Shown here one piece after another: positions 8,106 through 16,545 of a DNA stretch of 34,609 nt. The first letter of the stretch is position 1. The number at the start of each line of letters is the position of its first letter. The position numbers and the translations under genes are program-made. The notes beneath the pieces are model-generated. The model was not told the DNA's origin. It did not search any database and saw only the letters and a program-made list of their open reading frames with translations. The stretch is from Candidatus Hydrogenedentota bacterium (GTDB taxonomy: Bacteria > Hydrogenedentota > Hydrogenedentia > Hydrogenedentales > CAITNO01). The stretch spans positions 1-34,609 of the forward strand of contig SLFT01000334.1 of assembly GCA_007124105.1 (NCBI GenBank), written 5' to 3'.

Positions 8106-8747
8106 CAGCGTCTTCTCCCACAGCGACGAGATTTGCGCTTCAACATTCGAAACCGCATCTTCAAAACCCAACGCCTCATACGTAGCATGCCTTTGTTGTT
8201 AAGCGTCTCTTCCTGCGTACAGGTTACCGTACATGAAACCTTTACTTATTTGTACCAGACTTCAACTCAAAATACAAATATTTTTTCAATGCGATACGCG
8301 GTCCACATTTGAACGAACAGCAATTGCATTTCACGATGTAATCATAACAATAATCGAACGCCCGCGCAACATCTTGACACATTTTTTTTGATCCATGCCG
8401 AACGGTATCGCCGCCGTCAATGTTATGAGAAGTGCAACAGGCTGACAATAGCGATTCGTGTCCGCTTACAGTAACGTTATGATCTGTCTGTATTGGACTA
8501 ACGGCTGCGCCGGCGATAAAGGAAATATATTGTGTCGGTGTTTACGCTTACCGTCATTGCCAGCTGTCGCGCTGACCATGGAACAGTAGAAACCCATGCG
8601 ACACGGCGTCCTATGCAACTGCGTTTTTAAGCAAGACGCCTTCCTTTTGTCTGGCGTACTGGATTCTGGTAAAGTAGCCTGCAATGCCTGTCTTGTTGCA
8701 TTGTGACATGCAGGCAGAAGCATGCTCCATAAACGAAGGGATGCGTT
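8106..8747. other. 640-bp gene-poor, AT-richer intergenic stretch
   Basis: This lies between the divergent small membrane protein and EEP-family genes. The open frames present start with TTG or lack ribosome sites, and I see no protein character in them. It holds T-rich and A-rich runs (for example around 8275 and 8380) and the promoter of the following gene. No structured RNA was recognised. Confidence 0.4.
8647..8675 (+). promoter_or_regulatory. Sigma-70-like promoter for the EEP-family gene
   Basis: TTGTCT (8647-8652) and TAAAGT (8670-8675) are spaced by 17 bases. The predicted leader before the ATG at 8748 is about 65 bases. Consensus-based prediction only. Confidence 0.5.
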
Positions 8748-9743
8748 ATGACACATACACAAATGCTGGCGATTGGCTGCGCCGCGATTCTGTTTCTGCC
8801 GCCGTTATTATTGGCTGGCATTGTTTCCTTCACTGCGCTCGTATTGAATCCACGCACTGGCGCGGCCACCGACTATCACACCAGCGCGCTACTCTCCGCC
8901 ACACCGCCGCCCCTGATAGAGCCGACCACGTTGAAAATTGTTACCTTCAACATTGCTTGCGCGTATCTGTTTACATCGAACCGTCCCGAACGCATGCGCG
9001 AGATAGGCCGTGTGCTGACGGAACTTGATCCGGACATTGTTGGCATACAAGAATCATTTGTCGCAAAAGACCGTGAGATACTGTTGGAGGCGTTGTCCGA
9101 GTCACGTTTACAGTATCATGCGGACTATCCGGCGGCGACCGTGGGCAACGGACTGCTCACCCTCAGCGCTTATCCCATTGTGGAAAACTACTTCCATCGC
9201 TTTCGCGTCAACAACCCCTGGTACAAAATGCATCAGGGCGACTGGTGGGCGGGCAAGGGGGTGGGCCTTGCCCGTATTTTATTGCCCGACGGCGCTGTTG
9301 TAGATTTCTACAATACCCATGCGCAGGCAGGACGCGGCGACGCCGCCAATGCCGCTGTACGATTCGAGCAGATGGGAGAACTGGCTGCGTTTATGAACCA
9401 GTCGCGCACCGGCGTCGGCCCTGCGTTCATCGTGGGCGATTTTAATACGCGCATGGGACGGTCTGATCTGGAACGGGCCATGTCCGAGGCCGGGTTGCTG
9501 TGCGCCATGACCATTGAGTCCGGCATAGATTTTATCTTTGCCGCTGAAGATAAACGCTATAACGTTGAAACGCTTGACACCATCGCCATCACCGGAGAGA
9601 CGCGAGGAAGCAAAGGCGCCTTATTCCTGAGTCGCGCGCCCACGCCGCGAGAACTGTGGCGCATCCTTTTTGGTCCCGGCGAAATGACCACGCTGAGCGA
9701 CCATAAAGGTTTCATGTCCACCATACGCATCCATCCGCAATGA
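8748..9743 (+). CDS. Membrane-anchored endonuclease/exonuclease/phosphatase-family hydrolase
   Basis: The 331-residue protein has an N-terminal hydrophobic helix (about 7-33), then a Mg-dependent EEP domain. The ordered motifs are TFNIA (Asn68), GIQES (Glu102), NGLLTLSAYP, YNTHAQ, VGDFN and near the C-terminus SDHKG. These match the metal and phosphate site of the DNase I/APE1/neutral sphingomyelinase fold. The NTH...GDFN...SDH spacing and membrane anchor fit the sphingomyelinase-like branch, acting on a phosphodiester outside the cytoplasm. The substrate is not determinable. A GAAGGG-type ribosome site precedes the ATG. The next gene follows after about 100 bases and may be transcribed with it. 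Confidence 0.85.
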   Translation: MTHTQMLAIGCAAILFLPPLLLAGIVSFTALVLNPRTGAATDYHTSALLSATPPPLIEPTTLKIVTFNIACAYLFTSNRPERMREIGRVLTELDPDIVGIQESFVAKDREILLEALSESRLQYHADYPAATVGNGLLTLSAYPIVENYFHRFRVNNPWYKMHQGDWWAGKGVGLARILLPDGAVVDFYNTHAQAGRGDAANAAVRFEQMGELAAFMNQSRTGVGPAFIVGDFNTRMGRSDLERAMSEAGLLCAMTIESGIDFIFAAEDKRYNVETLDTIAITGETRGSKGALFLSRAPTPRELWRILFGPGEMTTLSDHKGFMSTIRIHPQ

Positions 9744-9841
9744 GTGCGGTACGCTGACGTGTGAACAACATATCACTACCGCTTCTTGCTGGCGAAGATG
9801 AAGGCAAGCGATAAGACGCTAGCTAACACAAGGATAGCCTC

Positions 9842-12283
9842 ATGGATTCTACCGCATTGCCGCTTACCGTACACGCGATTGGACACGGGCATATTGATCC
9901 TACCTGGCTCTGGCGTTGGACGGAAGGTTATGAAGAGGTACGCGCCACGTTTCGCAGCGCCCTGGATAGAATGGATGAAACGGAAGACTTTATTTTCTCA
10001 GCAAGCAGCGCCTGTTTTTATCAGTGGATCAAAGAGTGCGACCCGGAACTCTTCGAGCGCATCAAGGCGCGTGTTAAAGAAGGGCGTTGGGAAATTACGG
10101 GGCCGTTCTGGGTGGAACCCGACTGCAACATTCCTTGCGGCGAATCACTGGTGCGCCACGGCTTGTATTCACAACGTTTCTTCGAGCGGGAGTTTGGGCG
10201 TCGCGCCGTGGTGGGTTTTAACCCCGACGCTTTTGGTCACGCCGGTTCCCTGCCGCAAATCCTCCAGAAACTTGGCGTTCACTACTATGTCTATATGCGG
10301 CCGGCGCCCGTGTGGGAAATGGAATATCCTGACGGCACGCTTTTTTTCTGGCAGTCACAAGACGGTTCGCGTGTGCTGGCGGCGCAAATCCCGATCGGAT
10401 ACGATGGCAGTGAAAACAATCTGCGCGAAAAGGTCGAAGGGTTGCGGCGTTATCCTTTTCTGACAGCGGGACAACGGCACATCCTTTGTTTTTACGGCGT
10501 CGGCAATCACGGCGGCGGCCCCACGCGCAAAGCGATTGCGCTGCTGGAATCCTTGCGCGACGAAGCCTCCTCAGACTACACCGTGCAATTTTCGAGCATG
10601 GAAGCGTTTTTTGAGGCATTCAAAGGGGACACGGATGAATCGAATATTCCGGTGATGCAAAATGAACTGCAACATCACGCCCGCGGTTGCTACAGCGCCC
10701 ACAGCGAAATGAAACGACTGAACCGACAGGTTGAGCATGCACTGATGAGCGCTGAGCGGTTTGCTACTGTTGCGTGGCTGCTGGGCGTTCATCCTTATCC
10801 GCACGACGCCTTTGCCAGGTGCTGGCAGGACCTGCTCTACAATCAGTTTCATGATATTATCGCGGGAACCAGTCTGGAGTTGTCTTATGAAGACACCCGG
10901 GACCAGCTGGGCGCAGCACGCCATCGGGCCGATGTAATCGCCAACGCGGCCATACAATCCATTGCGCGAAACATAGATACATCGGCTGCGGGGAACACTA
11001 TTGTAGCCATCAATCCGTTGCCCTGGCCGGTGAGCGCGCCGCTGGTCGCCCCCTCGATAACGGAACGCGGCATTGGGCGTTCCTATCACATCGTGAACGA
11101 AAACGAGGAACTGATCCCAAGCCAGGAGATACGGGGTGAACGCATAGACCATCGGCGCCGCGCCTTTCTTGCCGCCATTCCCGCGATGGGCTATCGTGTC
11201 TTTCACGCCCGACCGGAATCGCGCCGCTATAAACACGCGCTGCCCCTGGCGTATGGGCGGGATTTTCTGGAAAATATGTGGTGGCGCATCGAGTTTGATA
11301 CGCACACGGGCGCGATCACACGCTTGTTTGACAATACGCTCAAAATGGACGTTGTCACAGACGGCGCAGTGCTTGCCGCCATGGTGGACAACAGCGATAC
11401 ATGGGGGCACGACCTCACGGAATTTCGGGTGGAAGCGGGACGCTTCTCGGCCGTGGACATGCGCGTGGTGGAGGCGGGCGAAATTATGGCCACCCTGCAA
11501 ATTGTATCGCGTTACGACAGGTCGGAGGCCATCACAGAGTTTACCGTGTACCGCGACATCAATCATATCGAATACGCCATGCGCGTTAACTGGCAACAAC
11601 AGTATCAAGCGCTAAAACTTGGTTTCACAACACGCATTGAAGACGGCGCGGCCGTGTACGAGGTCCCGTATGGATTTCAGGAACGTACTGCGGACGGCTG
11701 CGAGGAGCCTGGCCAACAGTGGTTCGACTTGACGGGAACCATTGAAGGACGCCCTTACGGACTGGCCATACTGAACGATGGGAAATATGGTTTTGACGTA
11801 AAAGACGGCGTCATGCGTGTAACACTGTTGCGCAGCCCGGCCTATGCCCACCATGACAATGGACGCTTTGAAGAGACGGCCCGGTGGCCCATCATGGACC
11901 AGGGCTGGCATCAGATGCGGTTTGCCTTGATGCCTCATGAAGGCGACTGGCGCGACGCGCGCGTAGTGAAACGCGCCTGGGAATTGAACGCGCCGCCCAT
12001 TGCCCATATCGAATCCGCCCATCCCGGCCACCATAAGTTACAGGCTGGATTATTTGGCACGGAGTCAGACAACATCTTGTTAAGCGTTATCAAATGCAGC
12101 GAGGACGGTGAAGACATTATCATACGCGGCTACGAAACAGCGGGACGGCAGACGGAAACGCGTCTGCATTTGCCCTATTTCGACAAGTCCTATGACATAC
12201 ATTTTGATCCGCACGAGATCAAAACCTTGCGTGTCAACAGAGCCGCGTGGATAATAAAGGAAGTGAACCTGCTCGAAGAATAA
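9842..12283 (+). CDS. Alpha-mannosidase, glycoside hydrolase family 38
   Basis: The 813-residue protein has no signal peptide, so it is probably cytoplasmic. The GH38 zinc site opens with GHGHIDPTWLW (His17, Asp19). The expected nucleophile is Asp129 in GFNPDAFGHAGSLPQIL. The second zinc histidine is His337 in YNQFHDIIAGTS. After the catalytic barrel and three-helix region (to about 400), the remaining half is the beta-sandwich C-terminal region of the family, with EVPYGFQER and WFDLTG. The length is usual for bacterial cytoplasmic GH38. It should release mannose from alpha-mannosides imported as short glycans; linkage specificity is not visible. AAGGA lies before the ATG. It may be co-transcribed with the EEP gene and the small gene after it. 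Confidence 0.92.
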   Translation: MDSTALPLTVHAIGHGHIDPTWLWRWTEGYEEVRATFRSALDRMDETEDFIFSASSACFYQWIKECDPELFERIKARVKEGRWEITGPFWVEPDCNIPCGESLVRHGLYSQRFFEREFGRRAVVGFNPDAFGHAGSLPQILQKLGVHYYVYMRPAPVWEMEYPDGTLFFWQSQDGSRVLAAQIPIGYDGSENNLREKVEGLRRYPFLTAGQRHILCFYGVGNHGGGPTRKAIALLESLRDEASSDYTVQFSSMEAFFEAFKGDTDESNIPVMQNELQHHARGCYSAHSEMKRLNRQVEHALMSAERFATVAWLLGVHPYPHDAFARCWQDLLYNQFHDIIAGTSLELSYEDTRDQLGAARHRADVIANAAIQSIARNIDTSAAGNTIVAINPLPWPVSAPLVAPSITERGIGRSYHIVNENEELIPSQEIRGERIDHRRRAFLAAIPAMGYRVFHARPESRRYKHALPLAYGRDFLENMWWRIEFDTHTGAITRLFDNTLKMDVVTDGAVLAAMVDNSDTWGHDLTEFRVEAGRFSAVDMRVVEAGEIMATLQIVSRYDRSEAITEFTVYRDINHIEYAMRVNWQQQYQALKLGFTTRIEDGAAVYEVPYGFQERTADGCEEPGQQWFDLTGTIEGRPYGLAILNDGKYGFDVKDGVMRVTLLRSPAYAHHDNGRFEETARWPIMDQGWHQMRFALMPHEGDWRDARVVKRAWELNAPPIAHIESAHPGHHKLQAGLFGTESDNILLSVIKCSEDGEDIIIRGYETAGRQTETRLHLPYFDKSYDIHFDPHEIKTLRVNRAAWIIKEVNLLEE

Positions 12284-12352
12284 TATAGCGAGCACAGCCA
12301 ACAACGGGAGACAAGACCCATTAGCATCATACCCTTCCCACGGAGAAAGAAC

Positions 12353-12796
12353 ATGCGTATTGAACGAGTGGAAGAAATCTGTCTGAATTGTCTGCGCGAC
12401 GCCGAGAGTCCGCTGGTGCCTGTCACTGAACTGTATCAACAGTGTGTAGACACGGAAAACGCGGGACACGTGTTGACCGAGGAGGCGTTGCTTCAATTTC
12501 TGCGTGGCCATGCCGATGTTGTCGTTGTTGAAGGCATTGGAGAAGACGATTCCGTAGAGGCGGCTGTCTTTGATAAAATCGGCATCGTTTCGGGAGCGCA
12601 CGCCATGTTGGAGAGTCGCGTTCCCACCCGCGACGAAATGAAGGAGATGCTGGAGATACAGTTAGCGCACATGCGAGAGAACCTGAAAGCCGCGCTGCAA
12701 CAGGCCCAGCAAAACAAAGACAAAGCAAAAGCCGATAAGATAGAGGCGTTAATAGAAAATACCGACGCCATCAATGAACGACTGCAGGAATTCTAA
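12353..12796 (+). CDS. Small acidic protein with possible winged-helix and coiled-coil parts
   Basis: The 147-residue protein begins MRIERVEEICLNCLRDAESP, and its first 60 residues have a helical pattern ending VVVVEGI, reminiscent of a winged-helix module. Residues about 95-147 are charged and helical (QLAHMRENLKAALQQAQQNK and onward), consistent with a coiled coil. GGAGAAAG lies just before the ATG. I do not recognise a family. It sits 70 bases after the mannosidase and its stop codon touches the left end of the repeat element at 12797, so its mRNA probably ends in that element's fold. Confidence 0.7.
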   Translation: MRIERVEEICLNCLRDAESPLVPVTELYQQCVDTENAGHVLTEEALLQFLRGHADVVVVEGIGEDDSVEAAVFDKIGIVSGAHAMLESRVPTRDEMKEMLEIQLAHMRENLKAALQQAQQNKDKAKADKIEALIENTDAINERLQEF

Positions 12797-12971
12797 CCCG
12801 GATATTTCACCAGATTTCTGTTGCGCCTGCGAATCTTACGCCATCGCAGCCACTTTGCTTGCCCGCCGACTTCGAAGTGTCCCGACACGCTGTCAGCCGG
12901 CGGCCTGCGCAAAATGGCTGATCTGACGCAATCTTCGCAGGCTCACGACGAAGCCTGGTGAAATATACGGG
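12797..12971. repeat. 175-bp element with imperfect terminal inverted repeats (copy C)
   Basis: The left end CCCGGATATTTCACCAG (12797-12813) is matched on the opposite strand by the right end (12955-12971) with one mismatch in 17. A second symmetrical pair, CCTGCGAA (12826-12833) and TTCGCAGG (12934-12941), sits the same distance in from each end. The element fills almost exactly the gap between two convergent genes and codes for nothing. Related arms occur at about 720, 1912 and 30520. It could be a non-autonomous transposon remnant (MITE-like) or a large REP/BIME-type palindromic unit; no clear target duplication is seen. Confidence 0.7.
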
Positions 12972-12984
12972 CTAATAACAACCT

Positions 12985-13962
12985 TCACGCAACCGTGTAA
13001 ATACAGATTCCGTCCCGCATGGTCCTGCACGCCGCGCCCTTGGCCACCAGATGACGCAAATGCGCCGCTGCCTCGCCAACGGCGAACCACTGCTGCATGA
13101 GCGGAAAATGATCCCACGATTCGGCTACAAAATCCCAGCTCATCCGCGTGGCCATTTCGTATGCCGTATTAACACCTGTTTTCAGGAGGGTCATCACCTC
13201 TGCCTCGCGTATTTGATGATGTTCCCGCAGTTCGTGGATACGTCCTTTCAAGTCGCTGAACACGCGCCGATGCCCAGGCAACACCAGGGCAACGTCTAAC
13301 TCGTACACTTTGTCCAAACTTTGGAGGTAAGCGCCGAGCATATCCTGGTCGTCCAGCATGCCCGATATGTTCGGCGTGATGTCGCCCAGCACGTGATCGC
13401 CAGACAGCAATATCTTTTTGTCCGGCTCATAAAGACAGAGATGTCCCGGACTGTGCCCAGGGGTCTGTATACAGGTAAAACGATAGGCGCCCACCTCAAT
13501 AATATCCCCGTCATGCAGGACAGCGAACTCCGGATAGCGCAAGGGGCCATACTTGATGCCCGGATGTTGTTTCAGCCCCTCCTCAAGTCTGTTGTCTGGA
13601 AACCCGCACACCCGCGCGCGCTCGAGCATCCCGGAAATAAAGTCAGCCGTCTTGAATTTTCGCGTCCACACCGCCTCGGGTTCGTTGAAGTATACGCGGG
13701 CATCTGATGCGGCAAGAGTTGCCACCAGTCCCAGGTGGTCCGCATGAAAATGGGTGATTAAAAAATCGGTGCGCGTCAGATCAACGCCAATCGCACCCAA
13801 GCCCGTCTCCAGCGCCGCACGACATTCGGGCTGGTTCATGCCGGTATCCACCACCAGGGCGCGTTCGCCGCCCGTAACAACATAGGAATTAAGTGAACGC
13901 AGCGGATTATTGGGCAACGGCACTTCGATGCGGTATAGATCGGAACGTATGGTTTCAAACAT
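12985..13962 (-). CDS. MBL-fold metallo-hydrolase
   Basis: The 325-residue protein has the metallo-beta-lactamase metal motif THFHADH (His71, His73, Asp75, His76). PGHSPGH (near 165) and SGDH (near 187) follow, then GH in LPGHRRVF. The C-terminal 80 residues (IHELREHHQIREAEVMTLL and onward) are helical and resemble the winged-helix tail of LACTB2/glyoxalase-II-like hydrolases. It is a probable cytoplasmic two-metal hydrolase; a thioester, a nucleic acid or another ester are all possible substrates. GGAAGG lies before the ATG at 13962. It is convergent with the preceding gene across the 12797 element. Confidence 0.85.
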   Translation of the reverse strand: MFETIRSDLYRIEVPLPNNPLRSLNSYVVTGGERALVVDTGMNQPECRAALETGLGAIGVDLTRTDFLITHFHADHLGLVATLAASDARVYFNEPEAVWTRKFKTADFISGMLERARVCGFPDNRLEEGLKQHPGIKYGPLRYPEFAVLHDGDIIEVGAYRFTCIQTPGHSPGHLCLYEPDKKILLSGDHVLGDITPNISGMLDDQDMLGAYLQSLDKVYELDVALVLPGHRRVFSDLKGRIHELREHHQIREAEVMTLLKTGVNTAYEMATRMSWDFVAESWDHFPLMQQWFAVGEAAAHLRHLVAKGAACRTMRDGICIYTVA

Positions 13963-14146
13963 AAGCGGTCTGTCCTTCCCTCAACGGAGATAAGAGGTTG
14001 ATCCCTGTCACGTGATGATACCAGATGGCAAAGGACACACAAATATGAGCTCTATCATTTGTTGCACCGACAGGAAAACCTCGTTGGACTAAGGGCCTGT
14101 ACAGAAAGGTGGACCGGCTCACAGCAAGTAGGCTGTCCCGCGCCGA

Positions 14147-14824
14147 TTACAGCCCTTCATCGGCGGAGAACAGCTCAATGGGGCGGGAAGCGTTTATGAT
14201 TGCCTTGATTACCGGAGGCGGGATATGCGGCGCGGCCACCATAATCAGGGGCGTCACGCCCGTTTGCGCCTCGTAGTCATCTGCGGAGGCGATATACTTG
14301 GGAATATCGCTTGATTTAAGCGCGGCCGTGACTTCGAGCAGAATATGGGTCCCGTCGCCGCGTATGACAATATCCACTTCCCGGTTGCCGTAGTAACCGC
14401 GCTTGACGCTGTAGTTTGTTTCGCCGAGTACGCCCTGCAACGTGTTGCGCATGGTGGCTTCGTTCTGAATGCCCCAGCGCGAACCAAGCGCTGATATGCT
14501 GTCTCGTATTTCCTTAAAGCCAAGGTGCATGGTTCGAACGGTTTCTTTTTGCGCTTCGGCGAGTTCCTCGACACGGCTCTCCGTACGTTTTTGCGCTTCT
14601 GCGAGTTCCTCGACACAGCTCTCCGTACGTTTTTGCGCTTCTGCGAGTTCCTCGACACGGCTCTCCGTACGCTCTTGCGCCCGAGCAAGTTGCTGCACCA
14701 CGTCCTTCAACTCGGTAAAGTCTTCACGGAATACGCCGCGTTCCTCGCGAAGGGCCGTAACAAGATGCAGCAGAGGCGGCCGCAACTCCGCGGGAAATTC
14801 ATCTATAATATTTATCACATGCAC
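14147..14824 (-). CDS. Coiled-coil protein with PD-(D/E)XK-like domain (DUF3782 type)
   Basis: The 225-residue protein starts with GTG at 14824, which has AAGGA nine bases upstream. Residues about 45-95 are a coiled coil made of repeats of RVEELAEAQKRTES. ALGSRWGIQNEATMRNTL (about 112-129) is typical of DUF3782 proteins. It is followed by NREVDIVIRGDGTHILLEVT, where Asp and Glu-x-Thr take the place of the Asp and Glu-x-Lys of the nuclease-like fold. The substitution of Lys by Thr makes catalysis uncertain. Function is unknown. Such genes are often scattered singly and vary in coiled-coil length. Confidence 0.75.
   Translation of the reverse strand: MHVINIIDEFPAELRPPLLHLVTALREERGVFREDFTELKDVVQQLARAQERTESRVEELAEAQKRTESCVEELAEAQKRTESRVEELAEAQKETVRTMHLGFKEIRDSISALGSRWGIQNEATMRNTLQGVLGETNYSVKRGYYGNREVDIVIRGDGTHILLEVTAALKSSDIPKYIASADDYEAQTGVTPLIMVAAPHIPPPVIKAIINASRPIELFSADEGL
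14551..14676 (-). repeat. Three 42-bp direct repeats encoding the coiled coil
   Basis: Units at 14551-14592, 14593-14634 and 14635-14676 differ at only a few positions, each opening GCGCTTC(G/T)GCGAGTTCCTC on the plus strand. A fourth, diverged unit follows from 14677. Each encodes 14 residues, two coiled-coil heptads. Confidence 0.85.
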
Positions 14825-15000
14825 TTCTGTCTATCCTTGTAACTTTTCCACATACGTATTATACCTGATCCGCGCTCACCCGTAAAAAAAGTACGCGTCA
14901 ATTCATTCAGCGATATGCAATAAAGACTCTTTGTAAATGATAGCGCCATTGCACGGGTTTCTTTTTTACGCTTCTTCCGGCCTCGCAATTGGCAATACGA

Positions 15001-16545
15001 CTACGGTTGCTCGCAGTGCGATTCGTTTTCAAAGGCAAGCGCAGCCGTTGGACAGGCGCGTACACACGCTTCGGCCACGGAACCCAACCCCGCTTGAAGG
15101 GTTGCGCCCAGGGCGGCGCGTACACGCGACTTTACGCCTCGCCCGGCAATAGTCATTCCGGGGTCAATGCCGTATTTACGGGTGAGAGCAATGCACACAC
15201 CGCACTTGATACATTTCCCCGGTTCGAACAAAATGGCGCCGGCTCGTTCAATAGGCAGAATAATGCGGTGTGGTAGATTGCGTTTGCCGCCGAGGGTCAC
15301 GCCGTATTCTTCAGCATAAAGACGCAGCTTACAGGTGGTCGGTTGCAGACAGTCACAATGCAGGCATCGCGCCGCTTCTTTTTGCGCGGCACAAGAAAGT
15401 TCAGACGCATTGCCATCTGGCGCCGCATTCATCCCCGCGCGCGACACCATGAACAACGCGTGTTGTCCTTCGCATTCATGGCATCTCTCTTTTCGCTCGA
15501 CGGCATAGGCTTCCAGGTCGTTTTCCTCAAGGCGGCCAAGGCGCGAGTTAAACATGCGTTTTTCCTGATACTCCTCACCGGCAAACAATGCCTGGACACG
15601 CCATGCGGCACGCTTGCCCGCTGCTACCGCACGGACAGGCATTGTTTCTTCACGAGCGCCTATTATGCGTTCGTGGTTGGGCGTTTCAGCATCTTTGATC
15701 GCGAGGATTACGGCGTCGTTCTCTTCGAGGCACGTTGCCAGCGTCATAACGCTCTCTGACTGGCCCGATTCGTTCATATCCACATCCGTAGCGAGAAATG
15801 TCGCCACATTCCATATTTTCAGGAAAGCAAACTCCGCTTCGCGGATGGCATCCGGGATGCTGTCGTCCAGGCCGGGACACACCCGGTCCTCCCTTTCGTA
15901 AAGGCGGCAGGCGTGGCCGTGCTGCGCCAGGACGCGCGCAGCGGCGAGTCCCGCGAGTCCGGCCCCGATAATAGCCACTGATTTTCCGGATGCCGGCTGT
16001 GGCTGTTCCAACTTTTCGGGAAAGGTTTCTGCCGCGCCGCCATGACAGGCGCGTATTGCGAGCGCCTGGTCGTATTGCCCGCGCCGGCATATCTTCTGGC
16101 AAGGGGCGGTACAAATGCTGCCCAGTATGCCGGGAAAAATCAGGTCTTCCCGCGCGATGGTTGCGGCGTCTGCGCCCTCGCCCTGTTGCAGCCGCCGAAG
16201 CATTTGCGGCACACGCAGTCCCGCGGGACACGCCCGCTCACAGGGCCCCTCGCAATCTCCGGCGTGTTCCGCGAGCAGCAGCGCCAAGGTGTCTCGACGC
16301 AACGCGCATATTTCATCGTCATTCGTGACAATGTCCATCCCCTCCTCGGCGGCGGAAGCGCAGGCGAGCAGCGTCTTTCCGGCGGCGGCGTTCCTGACCA
16401 CGCATATCATGCAAGAGGTGAGCGCCCCAGTTTCAGGATGATGGCAGAGCGTGGGAATGGCAACGCCTGCCTCGCGGGCCGCTTCCAGCACGGTGGCGTT
16501 TTCAGCCGCGTCCACTTCGCGTCCATCTATTTTAAGTCGGGGCAT
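15001..16545 (-). CDS. StnA/HydA-like flavo-iron-sulfur subunit lacking the NAD(P) subdomain and H-cluster
   Basis: The 514-residue protein has four visible parts. First is a [2Fe-2S] domain like that of NuoG/HydA (Cys34, Cys45, Cys48, Cys62). Second is a GltD/NfnB-type double-cluster helical domain (His94, Cys98, Cys102, Cys106, then Cys145, Cys149, Cys153). Third is an FAD Rossmann motif VAIIGAGLAGLAAA (190-203). Last is a C-terminal ferredoxin-like part (Cys445, Cys448, Cys451, later Cys494 and Cys498). In GltD-type proteins a second GxGxxA Rossmann subdomain binds NADPH; here the chain passes from NDAVILAIKDA (276-286) to AVAAGKRAAW (306-315) with no such motif. The hydrogenase H-cluster motifs are also absent. 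It abuts the HydBC fusion gene exactly, with AGGTGG before its ATG, so they surely form a complex. It probably relays electrons, perhaps to ferredoxin. Confidence 0.8.
   Translation of the reverse strand: MPRLKIDGREVDAAENATVLEAAREAGVAIPTLCHHPETGALTSCMICVVRNAAAGKTLLACASAAEEGMDIVTNDDEICALRRDTLALLLAEHAGDCEGPCERACPAGLRVPQMLRRLQQGEGADAATIAREDLIFPGILGSICTAPCQKICRRGQYDQALAIRACHGGAAETFPEKLEQPQPASGKSVAIIGAGLAGLAAARVLAQHGHACRLYEREDRVCPGLDDSIPDAIREAEFAFLKIWNVATFLATDVDMNESGQSESVMTLATCLEENDAVILAIKDAETPNHERIIGAREETMPVRAVAAGKRAAWRVQALFAGEEYQEKRMFNSRLGRLEENDLEAYAVERKERCHECEGQHALFMVSRAGMNAAPDGNASELSCAAQKEAARCLHCDCLQPTTCKLRLYAEEYGVTLGGKRNLPHRIILPIERAGAILFEPGKCIKCGVCIALTRKYGIDPGMTIAGRGVKSRVRAALGATLQAGLGSVAEACVRACPTAALAFENESHCEQP

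Noticed and set aside
8242..8448. Cys-rich 68-residue open frame on the minus strand
   Set aside because: It starts with TTG, has no ribosome site and no terminator, and its composition looks like AT-richer non-coding sequence.
15001..16545. [FeFe]-hydrogenase HydA
   Set aside because: The N-terminal [2Fe-2S] region and operon partner suggested it, but the H-cluster cysteine motifs are absent and a GltD-like FAD domain is present.
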